64,000 nucleotides of DNA from Poecilobothrus nobilitatus (GCA_947095535.1 OX352774.1:217484965-217548964); one strand, 5' to 3'. Shown: positions 48,171-60,592, counted from the stretch's first letter. Notes: generated by a model from the letters alone, not told the origin. Made by a program: numbers and translations.

Positions 48171-50024
48171 CATGTAAATATGCACAAGAAAAAACAAATC
48201 CAGGTATTTTAATATTAAAAATTTTAGAAAACTATTCAAATTACAGATATTTTTATTTAGTTCCAATCTCTTGTTACAATTGCAATAAACTAATATTAAC
48301 AGGGGAGGTGTACGAAATTTATTTTAATTTTTTTAATTATGTTCTTTAAAATCTTTTTTTTCCAAAAAGTTTTTTTTAAATCTTGTTTATTTTTATGGAT
48401 CAGATTGCGCGTTTATGCTCAGTCGTAAAATTAATTCAAATGAATGAATTTATAGCCGGTTATGTCTAATGAAACTTTTTAGAGTATGTATATGTGTAGC
48501 TATGTATAATATTCTGTATTAAAAGATATTAAATAAGAAAATTTGGAAAAAAACAAGAGTAAGTAACCCTATATTAACAGATAATTGCGTCTACTCTCCT
48601 TAGCACTTTGAAAAAAATAATATTGATTTGGAAATCGAACTTAATTGAATGCATTTTTTAATACCATTTTTAATTAAATAATTTTGTACGCCACTGTACC
48701 TTACGTTTGTATATTATATTTTAAGGCATGTATTTTAGATACAATTTAAATATGTAAGTGCAATTTTGAAATTGCGAAACTAATATATAAATGAATATAT
48801 ATATAACACCACATAAATATAAATTTGGCCTTGGGCTTTAAATTTATTCTTTGTTTTGGTTTTAATTTGTAAATTATTAAAAATTTCTGTTCATGTTTAA
48901 TATTTGCATCCTAACAATACTATATACAAAATTATAGAATCCATAAGTGTTTATGAATGAAAATTTATGAAATTTATGATGTAAATATTTGAAAAAAAAA
49001 AAAATAAATAAAAAAAAAAATAAAATATTTATTGGATAGACGTTGAGATAAATATAATATGATAAATTCATTTGTTTTCTGTTTTAGATCAAAGTAAAAA
49101 TTGAAAATTTTACGTGATAATTTAAATCATTTTAAATAGTATAAATTTATTTTTTAATAATTGCCTTTCTCAATATGGCAGATAAGAGAAATTATTAAAT
49201 AAAATATCGTGAATAATTTTCAATTGACCAATGAACTTAAAATTGTTTATATGGTTCCGTCGGAAATAATATTTTTTTTTTCGTTTTCTTTTAAATAAAA
49301 TTAATTTTGTTCGGCTGCTATGTGTCAGTTCCATTCTTTTTTGAAATCATTTTTCAACTCTTAATTACTACATTAGTATTTTTATTTTTGTACAAATTAA
49401 TTTTAATTATTGTATTAAATGAAGTTTTTTACATTAGGAAACAAATAATAATAAGGAGTATATTTATTAATAGACTATGTATATTTATATCGGATATAAA
49501 ATATGAAAATTAAATTAATTAAAATGTCAGTAACATGTCATAAGTCTGTAAACCCTTTAACAGTTTTTTTTTTTTATCTATAAAAGACGGAGACATATTC
49601 AATGATATCTCGGGCTTTTTAGTTTACTCTTCCATTGATTTAAAATAATTCAAAAAACAAACTATTAATTTTTTAATCTTATAAGGATAATAAGGCATCC
49701 GCTCAGTCGTTTATTATTCATACTTGACTTAACTTCTGTTTCTAGGATCATTAGTTTCACTAAGTCGTTGATTACTCGGGAAACAATAGTAGATTATTGT
49801 AGAATTAAAATATCAACTTTACGGTTCTATGATATTTAAAGAAATATCATATTCTTTTTGTTAGATATAGTAACAAAAGTTTTCCACTGAGATTTTCCAC
49901 CGAAACCTTTATATCTACAATACTCTTACATTTTCTGTTAGATTTCACAATGCGGTTACAATACTATTGCATTTTTTCCGGTTATTTGGTTTTGGTTTGG
50001 GTTGGTTATTTTGGTTGGTTATTT
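48171..50024. other. AT-rich non-coding DNA
   Basis: A GGTT-rich stretch at about 49987-50020 (GGTTTTGGTTTGGGTTGG). Frames at 48877-49071 and 49307-49513 look random. Confidence 0.5.
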
Positions 50025-50262
50025 ATTTATATACAGGTACCGTGGTACATAAATGCGCCAGGTAGCTATAACCTGTGTTTTCTGGTAGGAATGCGGGGTG
50101 TACGAGATATTATGATATATTAAATATTTATATATTGCGATATATGAATATATATATTTTTTTTATATTATAATTATTGTACACAGCCGGGAATCGAACC
50201 CGAGACCTCTCATTCCCTTATGAATGAGAAGCGGTGTGTCAACCACTGCACCAATGACTGGA
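50025..50262 (-). mobile_element. tRNA-derived SINE, family S3
   Basis: On the minus strand, CCAGTCATTGGTGCAGTGGTTGACAC (A-box region, from 50262) and GTCTCGGGTTCGATTCCCGGC (B-box, about 50206-50186) form a well-preserved tRNA-like head, including the pairing CCGGGAATCGAACCCGAGAC arm. The body follows to a tail of ATAAATAA (50025-50033). The head differs from S1 and S2. Because a non-tRNA body and A-rich tail follow, it is read as a SINE; a diverged tRNA gene is less likely. Confidence 0.7.
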
Positions 50263-50783
50263 TGAATAATCTTTAATAATGAAATATTCAAACCTTTCAT
50301 TAGTTCAGTATTGTTGTATTTTAAACAGAAGTACTTATATTTGATTCATAGATTGTCACAAAAATTTAAAATAACAATGACCTTGATCCTTGATCCTTGT
50401 TGAAAATAAATTATAGTTTAGTAAAAGGGTGCTCTTTAAATTCATCCACCTAGTTTATTTAATATTTGTATTATTCTAATTATTTAATCCTTTTACAAAA
50501 TCCTTTTAGATTTATTCTGTGTCAAGAGTAAAACTCTAAGATGCGACCTAGCTTCTAGTCAACACTTTTGAGTTTACATTTATTATTTAGCAAAATTAAA
50601 ACTTTTAGAATATCCCATAATCGTTATTCCTTAATATTTTAATCGCAATATATCGATATACATGTATACAAATATATGCAAAAATATCTTCAAAGTTTCC
50701 TTTATAAGTTTTAAATTTTTAAAGTTTTTTCTTTTAAAATGTTCAGTTTCTGTTTCAAAAATATTTATTTGAATATCGTTTTT
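50263..50783. other. AT-rich non-coding DNA
   Basis: A direct CCTTGATCCTTGATCCTTG triplication at 50381-50399. Nothing else. Confidence 0.5.
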
Positions 50784-51520
50784 ATACCCGTATGAACTAT
50801 GTTCAAGGGTATAATAAATTTGCCATTACGTTTGTGACACCTTAAAGGAGCCGAGCTAGATATAGTGTCAAAGGTATGGATCGGCTCAGAATCGAATTCT
50901 GAGTCGATTAAGCCATGTACGTCCGTCCGTCCGTCCGTCCGCACGATAACTTAAAAAATAAAGGAGCTAGGGGGCTGAAATTTTTTTTACGTCAAATTGT
51001 AAAATTGTTAGTTTTGCTATTTAACTCCAGCATTTTCGGCCCCCGGGTTCGAGTAGCTGCCATACAACGTCTTTCTTTAAATAGAAATAACCCAGTGTCT
51101 GTTCAATCTAGGTATCTGAAATTTTGCGAATGATGATCAAGTTTTATGGCAACAACTTCTGCAAAACTTGGTTGTACAAAATCTCTTTTTAAATGAAAAG
51201 AACTCAGTGTCTATTGAATCTAGCTATCTGAAATTTAGTGAAAAAGTGTCGAGTTGCATGCCAAAAACTTTTGTAAAATTTGATTGATCTAATGCAGCCG
51301 GTTTAGGCTTCTTGCATTTCTTGGAACTTAATGAAGCTAGGTGCAATAGATTCGGGTAGCTGTCATACAACTCCACAATTTACATAAATATATCTCTGTA
51401 GTTCGGTACTAAAACATCTGAATGTTTTTAAAAGATGATCAAGTTTTATAATAGGATATATTACGTTCATACGGGTATTCCAGAGTTGACACAGTCTACT
51501 CTACTGCGCTCTTCCTCGTT
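50784..51520 (+). mobile_element. DINE-1-like Helentron, copy H2, complete
   Basis: Starts ATACCCGTATGAAC followed at once by GTTCAAGGGTATA. It carries the core TCTGAGTCGATTAAGCCATGT, then five GTCC units (50919-50940), CGCACGATAACTTAAAAAATA and GGGGCTGAAATT. The middle has two to three related segments around CATACAAC and AATCTAG(G/C)TATCTGAAATTT (51050-51260). The right subterminal repeat TTCATACGGGTAT (51466-51478) pairs with the start. A stem-loop GAGTTGAC-ACA-GTCTACTC (51483-51501, one mismatch) and CTTCCTCGTTTT end it. The core between TA-rich and GTCC repeats matches the mini-me core described in Diptera. No protein is encoded; the frame 50915-51133 is spurious. Confidence 0.82.
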
Positions 51521-53504
51521 TTTTAATAGTTAAATAGTTACGTTTTTTTATATCTAATATGTTTTTTTGTAAGTATGTTTGTATGCATATATGAAAATAA
51601 AAAGAATCTTAATAAAAAAACAACTCACAAATAGTTACTATGTATTTATTTAAAACAAAAAAAAAAAAACAATTTTTTAGGCAAACTAAGAGCTAACTAA
51701 AATATATACAAAAAAAGAATAAATAATTGACTTCTGGAATGAAAAAAATCGAAATTCTTAGACATTTTTATTATTTTACTTATATAAACTATAAACAATT
51801 ATTATATATTATATATATTTTGTATTTTATATGCATGCCAGTAGTTACATACATACAGTCATATGTACATAAAGTCACATTCAAAAAAGAAAATTTTTTT
51901 TTTTTTTTTTAATTGCATACATTTTCTTTCAGTTCTTTGTTTCCGGATTTTTAATTTTTTTTTCTGCTCTTTTCGTATTTCAATTATTGTGTCTTTCGTA
52001 TTTCAATTATAGTGTCTTATAACAGACATTAAATTAAATAATTATCAATTTAATGTTGTTTCTGTTTTTTCTTTATTTTAAAATTATTTTAAAATGAATG
52101 GAATGAAGTCAAACCATATGAAAGGAAGAATTTTAACAGTGTTCAAAAATTATGAAAATTAATTGAAATTCCGATAAACTCTAAAATTTGGTATATCCTG
52201 GCATAGATTTAATACATTATGTACCTAACTCAAAAAATATATTTTGTACAGACATTGTAGAATTATATTTACTCTAGAACGCCTTATTTAAAACTTTGAC
52301 AGTTACTATCTAATATTACCCTGGACACTATCAAACTTAAATAGATAAGACAAGATAATTAACAAGAAAGATTCTCAAGGATCAATAGTCAGAAATATTT
52401 ACATTTTTATTTAAAGATCAAAATATTCTTTACAACTTATTATATATAGTGAAATTGATTTTCATATTTCATAAACTTATTTTTGTTTTTCACTGTAAAA
52501 GAAAATAAAACATTATGAGTGTTTTTTAAACTCAACATTTTGTTCGGTAATTTTGTATTATTGTATCAAAAAAAAAAAAGTTTTTTTAAGAGTATATAAT
52601 ATATTATGAGGTACATATACACAAAAGAAACATAGAAAAAATTCAGGATATTTTATTCTTTAATTGTTGTTGTTTTAAAATTGAAATCACGTCTGTCTGG
52701 TTAAGGTTTCGATCGATATGGAAAATTTGAATATTTGGACCAGATGAGGTTATGTACACTTAAAAAAAAACAAAAAAAAAAAAAACAGCATTCATGATGC
52801 TTTTCTTTTCGAGTCTTTGTTATTATTATTGACAGTAAAAATATCAATTTTGCAAACATTTTATTTTTTTTTTTATCATTTTTAAGGCATTAATTTTTAG
52901 TTATTGTAGGCGAGACAAAAAAGAAATAAAATAAACTTTAATACACATTAAAAAGAAATTATATAAATTTTTAAATTTTTACAAACAAAAATATATTTTT
53001 TTGTTTTTCAAAAAAAAAAAACGTTTATATTATTTTCTCTTCAAACGATTTATTAAAGAAAGATTTTACTTATTTCTGAGTAAAAGACAGTTTTAAAAAA
53101 TACTAAATCTGAAATAATTATTAAAAGACATTTTATTTTTATAAAAAAAAAGGAAGTTTGTAAAATCAACTATTTACAAAGGTACTCAGTTTACATGTAT
53201 TAAAATGAAGGAACATAAGAAATTTTTGATGTTTAAATTAAATTTTATTCCTCTTAAAGAAGTTATGGTTCTAGTTCTAAAGTTTTAGAAGTTACAAAAA
53301 TTTAGATATAAATTGGTTGACACATTTTTTTTTTTTCTACATAACAGTTAATTAATTGATCGAAAATCTATCGTGAGAAGTTTCCGTTTTCTATAATTCA
53401 ATTAAAATCTAAAATTTCATTATGTTCGAAAAACTTGATTGCTATATCACAATTTACAAACGATGCAAAAGTTTTGCAAATGAAAAGATGTCTCTTTCTG
53501 AATT
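51521..53504. other. AT-rich non-coding DNA
   Basis: Poly-A/T tracts; no supported gene. The plus-strand frame 53422-53688 starts here but is the antisense shadow of the next feature. Confidence 0.55.
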
Positions 53505-53880
53505 TTATCCACTTCGCATTTTGGACAACATTACAACAATTTTAATTTTGTCTATTGCTGATCTAAACAGTTATCTGATGCTCTTGTTGACCTATTGTTC
53601 TAAGTTTTTAAGCCAATATATTCTTCTTCTATCCTCGCTTTTCCAAAATTTTGCTTTCAAGGATGACTTTCACAAGACAATTCCATGACTTCCTTGGATA
53701 CCTCATAATGCGTCCAAAGTATTTATACATTTTTCTATAACACAACATTTTAAATAGTTCCAACTTTTTCAGAAATATTTCAGAAAGGGGCCAAATTTCC
53801 ACTTCATATACAGAAGTATGGTTGAACACATAATACTGTGTAGTATTTTAATTTTTAGAGCTAGAAAAATATTGTGAATG
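53505..53880 (-). pseudogene. C-terminal end of a second type of LINE polyprotein, frameshifted
   Basis: On the minus strand the pieces run in order: VYEVEIWPLSEIFLKKLELF (about 53808-53749), CYRKMYKYFGRIMRYPR, ILESKILEKRG, then after a one-base shift RRRIYWLKNLEQ, and after another FRSAIDKIKIVVMLSKMRSG before a stop at 53505-53507. The order (Y)GxExWxL, KKLExFxMxCYRRM, YFGHIMR, KIxGKRGxGRRxxxWLxNLRQ and FRxAxxKxKIxxMxxxxRxG is the usual end of an insect endonuclease-reverse-transcriptase protein of non-LTR type. The RT core is missing and at least two frameshifts are present. Confidence 0.75.
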
Positions 53881-56258
53881 CATAGCAATTTTTTTTGAAT
53901 TCAAATCAATGCTGCTCTTACATTTTCAATGTGGATCTTATTTTATTTTGAGTGATCACATTTAGCGTTTAGCTAACATCCTAAAGTTGACATTGACTTT
54001 TTCTAATTTCAGAAGTTATCTTTAACCTCGTACTCGTAGATAGTAAATCCTCGCTAACAAATATGTATCTATACTTTTCCAAAATAAAAAACGAAGAAAC
54101 ATACGCACATAGACGTGAAATAATGCATGTGGTCTCCTATAAATTGGTTTAGGATAAAACGAATTACAAATTTTCGATATGTCTGAAAACTCAATAATTT
54201 ATTTATATGATTCATTTAATTATATGTTCCTTTTTGTGATGCTTATTATGAAAGGTGTTAAAGGTGTTAATTATGAAATGTGATGAAAAACTTATACAGT
54301 GCCATATAACATAAAATTTTTTTTTATGGTTAATTTTAAATCAAAAAGTTATCCATTAGAAAAAAATTTCTAAGAAGTTTAGTTTTCCATTATTCTAAAA
54401 ATAAATTTAAAATTAAAAACTTTTTTTTTTTTCGACTTTTAAAAAAAAGTTTTATTTATTTAAAATATAAAAATGAAAGAAAAAATATCATTGGATGAAT
54501 TAAGTGAATTAAGTAATTAAATATTTTGAAACTTTTATCCGCAATTATATGGTACACTTGCATAACCATTTATGTATGCATAGGAAAAACATATAAACAT
54601 ATATGTACATGTATACATTTTTATACATCTGTAGAAAGTTTAAAAATAAAATTAATGTAATTATGAATTTCAAAATATATAATTAAAATCTAGTTTAAGC
54701 GTATAGTTTTTTTTTTATACACGCTACCCAAACTGTAGAAAAGGATTTTTTTTGTACAAAATTATTGCAGGTTTGGATAAGAAAGAGAGGAAAGAGTTGG
54801 AGAGGTTGGAGAAAAATAGGAAAATAAAGAAGAGTTGGTTGATAAATCGGAGAAAAACCTGAACAGGTTCTTTTTGAAAAGTTCAAATTGTATAATGGCC
54901 CATTTTTATCGGAGGGGAACATTTTGGATGGAAGCATTTCGTAGTTCTCACAATAAATTAGTTTCCATATCCACTTTTAAAAGTAAAGTATAGTAAACTT
55001 CTAAGATACAAAAAAACAATCACTGGTAAGAACTTAGTTTATAATGTTCAGAACTTAAATGGCCAAACATTTTAAATTCCATTTCAAAGAGATTTCGACA
55101 GAAAAGTTTAACTATAGCATCGGGATCGGGATACAAATCGGAATTAGGGATTAGAGATTACGGGATTACGGAATGAAAAAGAAGGATTAAACATCATCTG
55201 GAAGGATAGTAAAGTAAAGCTTACTTTTAGAAAAATCAAAATTACAATACATACAGTGTATTTGCCAGCACAAAATATTCTATTACTGAACCTAACTTAA
55301 ATTTGTGTATAGAGTCTGGATTAAATATTATTATTTTGCTTAAAATTTTTTTAAGTCCTTAAAGTTTTAAAGCCATTATTTTTGTTGTTTTTTTTTAATT
55401 CTAATATCCTTATAATAAATAATCCTGTATTCATTAATACTGTTTTCTTATGTATGTATATGTAACAAAGTATGTAAGTAATAAGTATACATATATGTAT
55501 GTATATTTAAAAATTCTAATAATAAAAGAAGAAACAAAAAAAGAAGAAAATAATTTTAATGAAAGAAAATATTTTCTTTCGTTTCTCCTTAAAAAGATTT
55601 AAAGGATAATCACGTATAATGTTCACATTATTCTTGATTCCTTCTATGAGTTCATTAGAGCAGAGAGATTTTTCGTTTTTTTTTTGAACACGTACATATA
55701 TGTATATGTATATGTAGTGATGTAATGAGATGTGGGGAATAGAGAATCCATATATAAATAAAATTTTTTTTTTTACTATTTTTGATAAAAATAAAAACCA
55801 CCGAATAACAAAAAATTATAAAAAAAAAATTTTTTTACTTTCATTTTTAAAAATTTTAATTTTATTTTATAATTTCTCGCTTTAATAAAATTCTATAAAG
55901 TTTGTTTGTTTGTTTGTTTTTTTTTTTACGTTATCTAATAGTATAGTTTTTCAAACGGAATTAAAAAAAAAAAATCGGGGTCGTTCATATTTTTTATTCA
56001 AGTAAAAAAAAAAAAAAAAAAACCAAAAATTAAGAAATAGAGTGGAAAATTTTTCTCTGACAAACATCAAAAAAAAAAAAATTTGTTTTTTTCTTTTTTT
56101 TTTTTTAATTTTATTCAAATTAAATTTTAATTTCACAAAATTTTTAGTGCTCACCTTGGATCTGTTTTGAATAAATTTGAACAAAACTGTATAAAACATA
56201 TATATACATATTTGTTATATATTTGTAAGTTGAGTGACATTAATTTTATATTCAAAAT
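53881..56258. other. AT-rich DNA with small G-rich and coding-like patches
   Basis: At 54765-54930 short plus-strand frames look protein-like (LDKKERKELERLEKNRK, then GEKPEQVLFEKFKLYNGPF in another frame) but are broken and unassigned. At 55119-55175 there are repeated CGGGAT(C/T) motifs. The frames 54695-54937 and 55951-56199 are not supported. Confidence 0.4.
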
Positions 56259-56950
56259 GGCGCTATGAAATAACACCTAAGTCACTAATCTCCAAAACAA
56301 AAATGAACTAATCCTCATTATTTTTTGGTAAAATTTAACTTAATACATTTCATTGTTATGGGAGTTAATTCATTTTAAGAATTTGGATTTTAAGTAATAT
56401 GAATTAAAGCCTAAAAATTTGCGAAATATTTTTGGGGATTAGTTAATTTTTTGCCAATTAGTTCATATTTTTTTGAGAATTAGTTTAGTTTTTTTTTGTG
56501 TTTAGTCCATTTCTTTCAATTAAGATATTTAATGGAAGGCTGCGCGTCATTTGTCCCGGTTGCGTTTATTTATGTAAATTAGAGTAGATTTTATAGTTGG
56601 AAAGGAAATCAGAGTTTCAATAATTTGTTTAGCGGGAATTTTGAGGTCAGTTGTCCCCCACTGTTTTAAATTATTATTATTATGCTGTTATGTGTGTAAA
56701 TTTGTGTAAAAAAATAATTAGGAGGGATTTTAAAGTTGAATTCAAGTTAAAAGAGGAATTTTAGAGTTGCCTTGAAAAAACGTATAACTCTAATTTTGCA
56801 ATCAACTCAAAAATCGTATCCTCTCAACATAAAGTTCATTATTTTTGGGATAAAATTCATTTTTTTTGGGGAATATTTCATTTTGTTTGAAGATTACTTT
56901 TTTTTTTTTGTTTTCATTGGTTAGAGAATTGGGCGTTAGTTCATAGCGCC
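56259..56950. mobile_element. TIR element (692 bp) with near-perfect 8-bp flanking duplication
   Basis: The left end GGCGCTATGAAATAACACCTAA (56259-56280) and the right end (complement GGCGCTATGAACTAACGCCCAA) are ~22-bp inverted repeats with three mismatches. Flanks are TTCAAAAT and TTTAAAAT, an 8-bp duplication with one mismatch. Both arms contain degenerate ATTAGTTCATTTTTTTGGG-like units. The interior shares an 18-bp identical block with the element at 33217. Duplications of 8 bp occur in hAT, P and Merlin elements; the GG start would fit Merlin, but this is not decided. Confidence 0.7.
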
Positions 56951-57739
56951 TTTAAAATGCTGACTGTTAACTTACATATATTAAATTAAATGATATACAT
57001 TGCAAACATCCTTTAAAAATTGTAAATTCCAAAGGTAAGAATTTTGTTTTTTTGTTTTTTTCGTATCTTTCCTTTGGTTATGGAATGTAAAAAAATGTAA
57101 ATAAAAAGTAAATATATATTTAGTAAAGTTATTTCTGTTTATTAAATTTTAAGCTTAGAAGGTTTCAATCTAAAATAATGTATTAATTACTATATAATTA
57201 AAAAAATAAAAATAGTTTTAAAATATTTAACGTTTAGTGTCAATTTGTTATTAAAGAAGGGTGATTTTTTTATTTTATAGGCTGACAAATAGAATATACA
57301 TAGAACATTTACAATATTTGTGATGTGTGTGATGAAATTGTGAAATTTATCTGAATTTACTATCTATAATATAGTAATATTAAATTAAAAACGACAAATT
57401 TTATTAAATTGGATCATTTGATGAAATAAAATCCTTAAGATATGAAAAAAATTATTTATTCTAAGAAAGAAAACCTGAAAGAAAAAGAAACTCGGATAGA
57501 AGAAATCACAATAAGTTTTATAAATAGCAAATATATGTAGAATCTTAAAAGTGTGATGAAATTTATATTCTTAGATTCTTTAGTGATAATTAATAAAATT
57601 TCAAATTTTATTTTCAGTATGTTCAAATAAAAGTATGAAGCTTACTAACATTATTCTAACTTTTTTAAGAATTTATAGCCCAAAAAGAGTAAGCAAGTAT
57701 AATTCTATATTTTAAACCGATAAACCTGCAAAAATTAAG
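56951..57739. other. AT-rich non-coding DNA
   Basis: A donor-like AAAG|GTAAGAAT at about 57032 has no exon beside it. Nothing else. Confidence 0.5.
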
Positions 57740-57871
57740 GTCTATCAGATTTATAAAAGGTCAAATAATAAACTGGAAGCAGACCATATCACACAACAAG
57801 ATTTACTGTAATAAAGAAGGAGCAGTAAAAAGAAGAGGCCGACCGAAAAAGGGTAGAAACAGATAATACAA
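57740..57871 (+). pseudogene. Short coding-like relic ending in a GRP-rich motif
   Basis: One plus-strand frame reads IRFIKGQIINWKQTISH, then EGAVKRRGRPKKGRNR and a stop near 57870. A WK segment followed by a basic RGRPKK is common at the C-terminus of some non-LTR retrotransposon proteins and also matches an AT-hook core. With ~40 residues and no further context the family is open. Confidence 0.3.
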
Positions 57872-58108
57872 TCTCAAAATTTTACAGTGTAATGAACGTC
57901 TCTAAAATGTGTCAAAACATTTTTTTATGGATTAACAGTAGACAAATGTGACAAAAGTATTATTAACTTGAAAATCATGATAAATAGCAAATATATAATG
58001 CATTCAGAAATTTAAGAAGCTCAGTTAAATAATAAAAAGATAGATAGATAGAAAAAGAAAGCTTATGTACCTACTAAAATTGTGAGTTCTTATATGACAC
58101 AAAATCAA

Positions 58109-58163
58109 AATCAGAATAATTATAATCTAGCTATATTTTAGCTAGATTATAATTATTCTGATT
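58109..58163. repeat. Perfect 24-bp inverted repeat with 7-base loop
   Basis: 58109-58132 (AATCAGAATA...ATCTAGCT) and 58140-58163 are exact reverse complements around the loop ATATTTT. No mismatch in 24 pairs is unusual for intronic DNA. Confidence 0.95.
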
Positions 58164-59042
58164 CAATTATTCTAAAAGTAATGACTCAATTTTTTTTTTA
58201 AAAAAGTCATATTTCATTGTAATACTGTTTTTTTTTTTTTTGTAGATCTATGACCCATTAAAGTTCCACTAAATTTCATTTACATAAAATCTGTAGGTTG
58301 TAAAATAATTAAAAATAAAAATACAATTTTTTCCCACTAAAGTTTGATATAAAAAATGTTTCCTAAACATAAGGTTGTATTCTTAAATAAAATCAAAAAA
58401 ATTGACTACATTACTTTTGTAAAACAGAAAGAAAAAAAAAAAGAATAAAAATTAATTCAAAAAAGAAAATAAAATCTGAATACACGCATACATATCCTTA
58501 AAACGTTTTATTTCCTTTAACATATCCTATATACGCATATGTTTTAAAAGTAAATAATGATTAAAATATTGTTAATGAAACTCCCAAAGAGATATTTAAT
58601 TAAATTTTATTAATAGAAAAATAGTGAAATAGTAAAATAATAATTAAATTTCATTAATATTTAAGTGAAACTGAAAGAAGTCACGTTTCATTTTCTAATT
58701 GTATAATAATTAAAATATGAAACGTAAAGGGAATTAAATATATACCATTAAAGTTCTTTTCTAATATACATTTGTATTAATTTAAAATGTCTTTTCTTCG
58801 ATAGAAAAAAAAAAAAATTAATTATAAATTAATTATGTTAATTATTTTCTTGAAATCATAAGATGTATGTATATATTACACATAGGTTAATAAATATTTA
58901 TTACAACCAAATGGAAAATTTTTAATTTTTTTTTTTTTAATTGGAAATGATTTTAAGATTACGAATTAATATCTTATTTTTAAAAAATTATTAATGTTTT
59001 CCGTAAAGAAATATAGATTTTGAAAGATGGAGTATGATATAC
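58164..59042. other. AT-rich non-coding DNA
   Basis: Repeated TTAATTAAATTT and AAATAGTGAAATAG motifs; no gene seen. Confidence 0.5.
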
Positions 59043-59700
59043 ATATTTGGACAGTAGCCTTTAAAACGGCATGGGAACTCCTCGATAAAATGCAGAATAG
59101 AGTAATTAATTCAATATTAGCGATCCCAATGTCATCTTAGCATTATTCACACTACGTCTTCGACTTTGAGTAGGTTCTCTTACTCTTTTTTAAAGATATC
59201 TAGTAGAAGTAGGAGCTTGTTCCGACAATATGAAATTCCGAAATAAAATGCCTGATGTCTTCACTCAAAGCTTTCCAAAGAGAACCGAGGAAAGCAATTG
59301 CTGTAGACCTCTACGTAGTTCGTATTCCTGTATGACAAAATTCAGTATATGGAAATTTTTTTTAACTAGAATATAGCGAGCATGGAATCATCTACCACAT
59401 CAAGTGATCCGTAAAAATTTCAATTTTTGTAAACTATTTCCACAGCTTTGAGGAGAACGTCAAAACGTTCGTTTAACACGTTCCCGCAAAAGCTTAAATC
59501 TATTTTTAATCTATAACAAAATCTTTCCTTGCCCAAACAGTACAATAGTATTAAAGATCACTGAACCTATTGTTCGGTCAAAAAGTGAGGTAGTTCTTAT
59601 TGCCTTAAAGTCGTACACCTAAATAGAAGAATCGTGCTCGTACCTCTTTAATTCAGCAACTTCCGATGATCCCAACCTACTCCTGTAAAGGAAAAATAAA
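59043..59700 (+). pseudogene. Decayed LINE: 3' end of reverse-transcriptase ORF and 3' UTR
   Basis: A plus-strand frame from about 59055 reads FKTAWELLDKMQNRVINSI, the usual segment after the RT thumb in Jockey/CR1-type LINEs (LLDxIQxR). From about 59153 a single frame with only a few stops continues: VGSLTLF, DVFTQSFPKRTEE, CMTKFSIWKFFLTRI, then RAWNHLPHQV and NFNFCKLFPQL (about 59376-59455). The pattern RxWNxLPxxV...NxxxFK is the conserved C-terminus of these proteins. A ~200-bp 3' UTR follows to CTCCTGTAAAGGAAAAATAAAG (to about 59702). A second fragment of the same family lies at 32440-32680 in the opposite orientation. Confidence 0.75.
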
Positions 59701-60315
59701 GAAAAATATTTTATATTCTTTTTTTTCTCTCTGGATGGATATTTTTTAATTTTAATAAGTTTACGAGAATTATATAAAAGGTAATTCATGTTCTTTATAC
59801 ATTTACGATATTATTCAAAGGATAATGAAAATTACTTAATTATTTCAATGTAAAAATATTTAAAAAAAAAAAAAAAATTAGGATCCTAACTATTAAAAAG
59901 GATTAAAAAAACAATATATAAATAGATCAGTTATCTAGATTCATACAGTAAGAGTTAATGTACTAAATTTTCTATTTTTTTTGTTTTTTTTTTTATTTTA
60001 TAAATCATATATAAATTGCAAATGAATTTTTATTTTTTGTTTCAAGGGCATTGCGAATTAATAAAAAAAATTAAATAAAATAAAAGAAAAACAATGTATA
60101 CATGATAATAATATATAAATATAATATATAATTTGTATATAGTATATATTTATATATATATATATATTATATACTTTATATATATACAATATTTAATAAA
60201 AAATGTTTATTTAATCAAAAAAAATAAAAATAAATTAAAAATTCTATAAAAAACTGAACAAAATTTCAAATAAAAATGTAAATACATAACTTAATAACAT
60301 CAAATTAAAAATTGG
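59701..60315. other. AT-rich DNA with TA-runs
   Basis: Long TA block at about 60130-60185. No gene seen. Confidence 0.55.
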
Positions 60316-60592
60316 CAGTGGCGGCTTTTACACATAAGTACCACGTTTTTATTTGTAATCACTTTATATTTTAATAAATATTGTAAGATTTACGGAAAGT
60401 ATGACGCTACGATTTTTATTATTACACAACATGTTTGGATATCAGGATGTTAGGAAGTCAGAATGTTCTAATCCTAAAATGTGGAAGATTATAAACAAAA
60501 AGAAATGATATAGGGAAGGTCGAAGGATACTTCTCGAAAAAACAATAAAATTTCGAAAAGTCTTTATTTAAAATTTTTACTGGACGCCACTG
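60316..60592. mobile_element. Probable short hAT-like MITE
   Basis: Left CAGTGGCGGC (from 60316) and right GACGCCACTG (to 60592) form ~10-bp inverted ends with one mismatch, starting CAG. The 277-bp interior is richer in G and C than the flanks. The adjacent 8 bases (AAAATTGG and AAAACAAA) do not match well, so the duplication is either decayed or absent. Confidence 0.5.

Noticed and set aside
53422..53688. 88-codon plus-strand frame
   Set aside because: Antisense shadow of the LINE relic at 53505-53880, which has clear family motifs on the minus strand.
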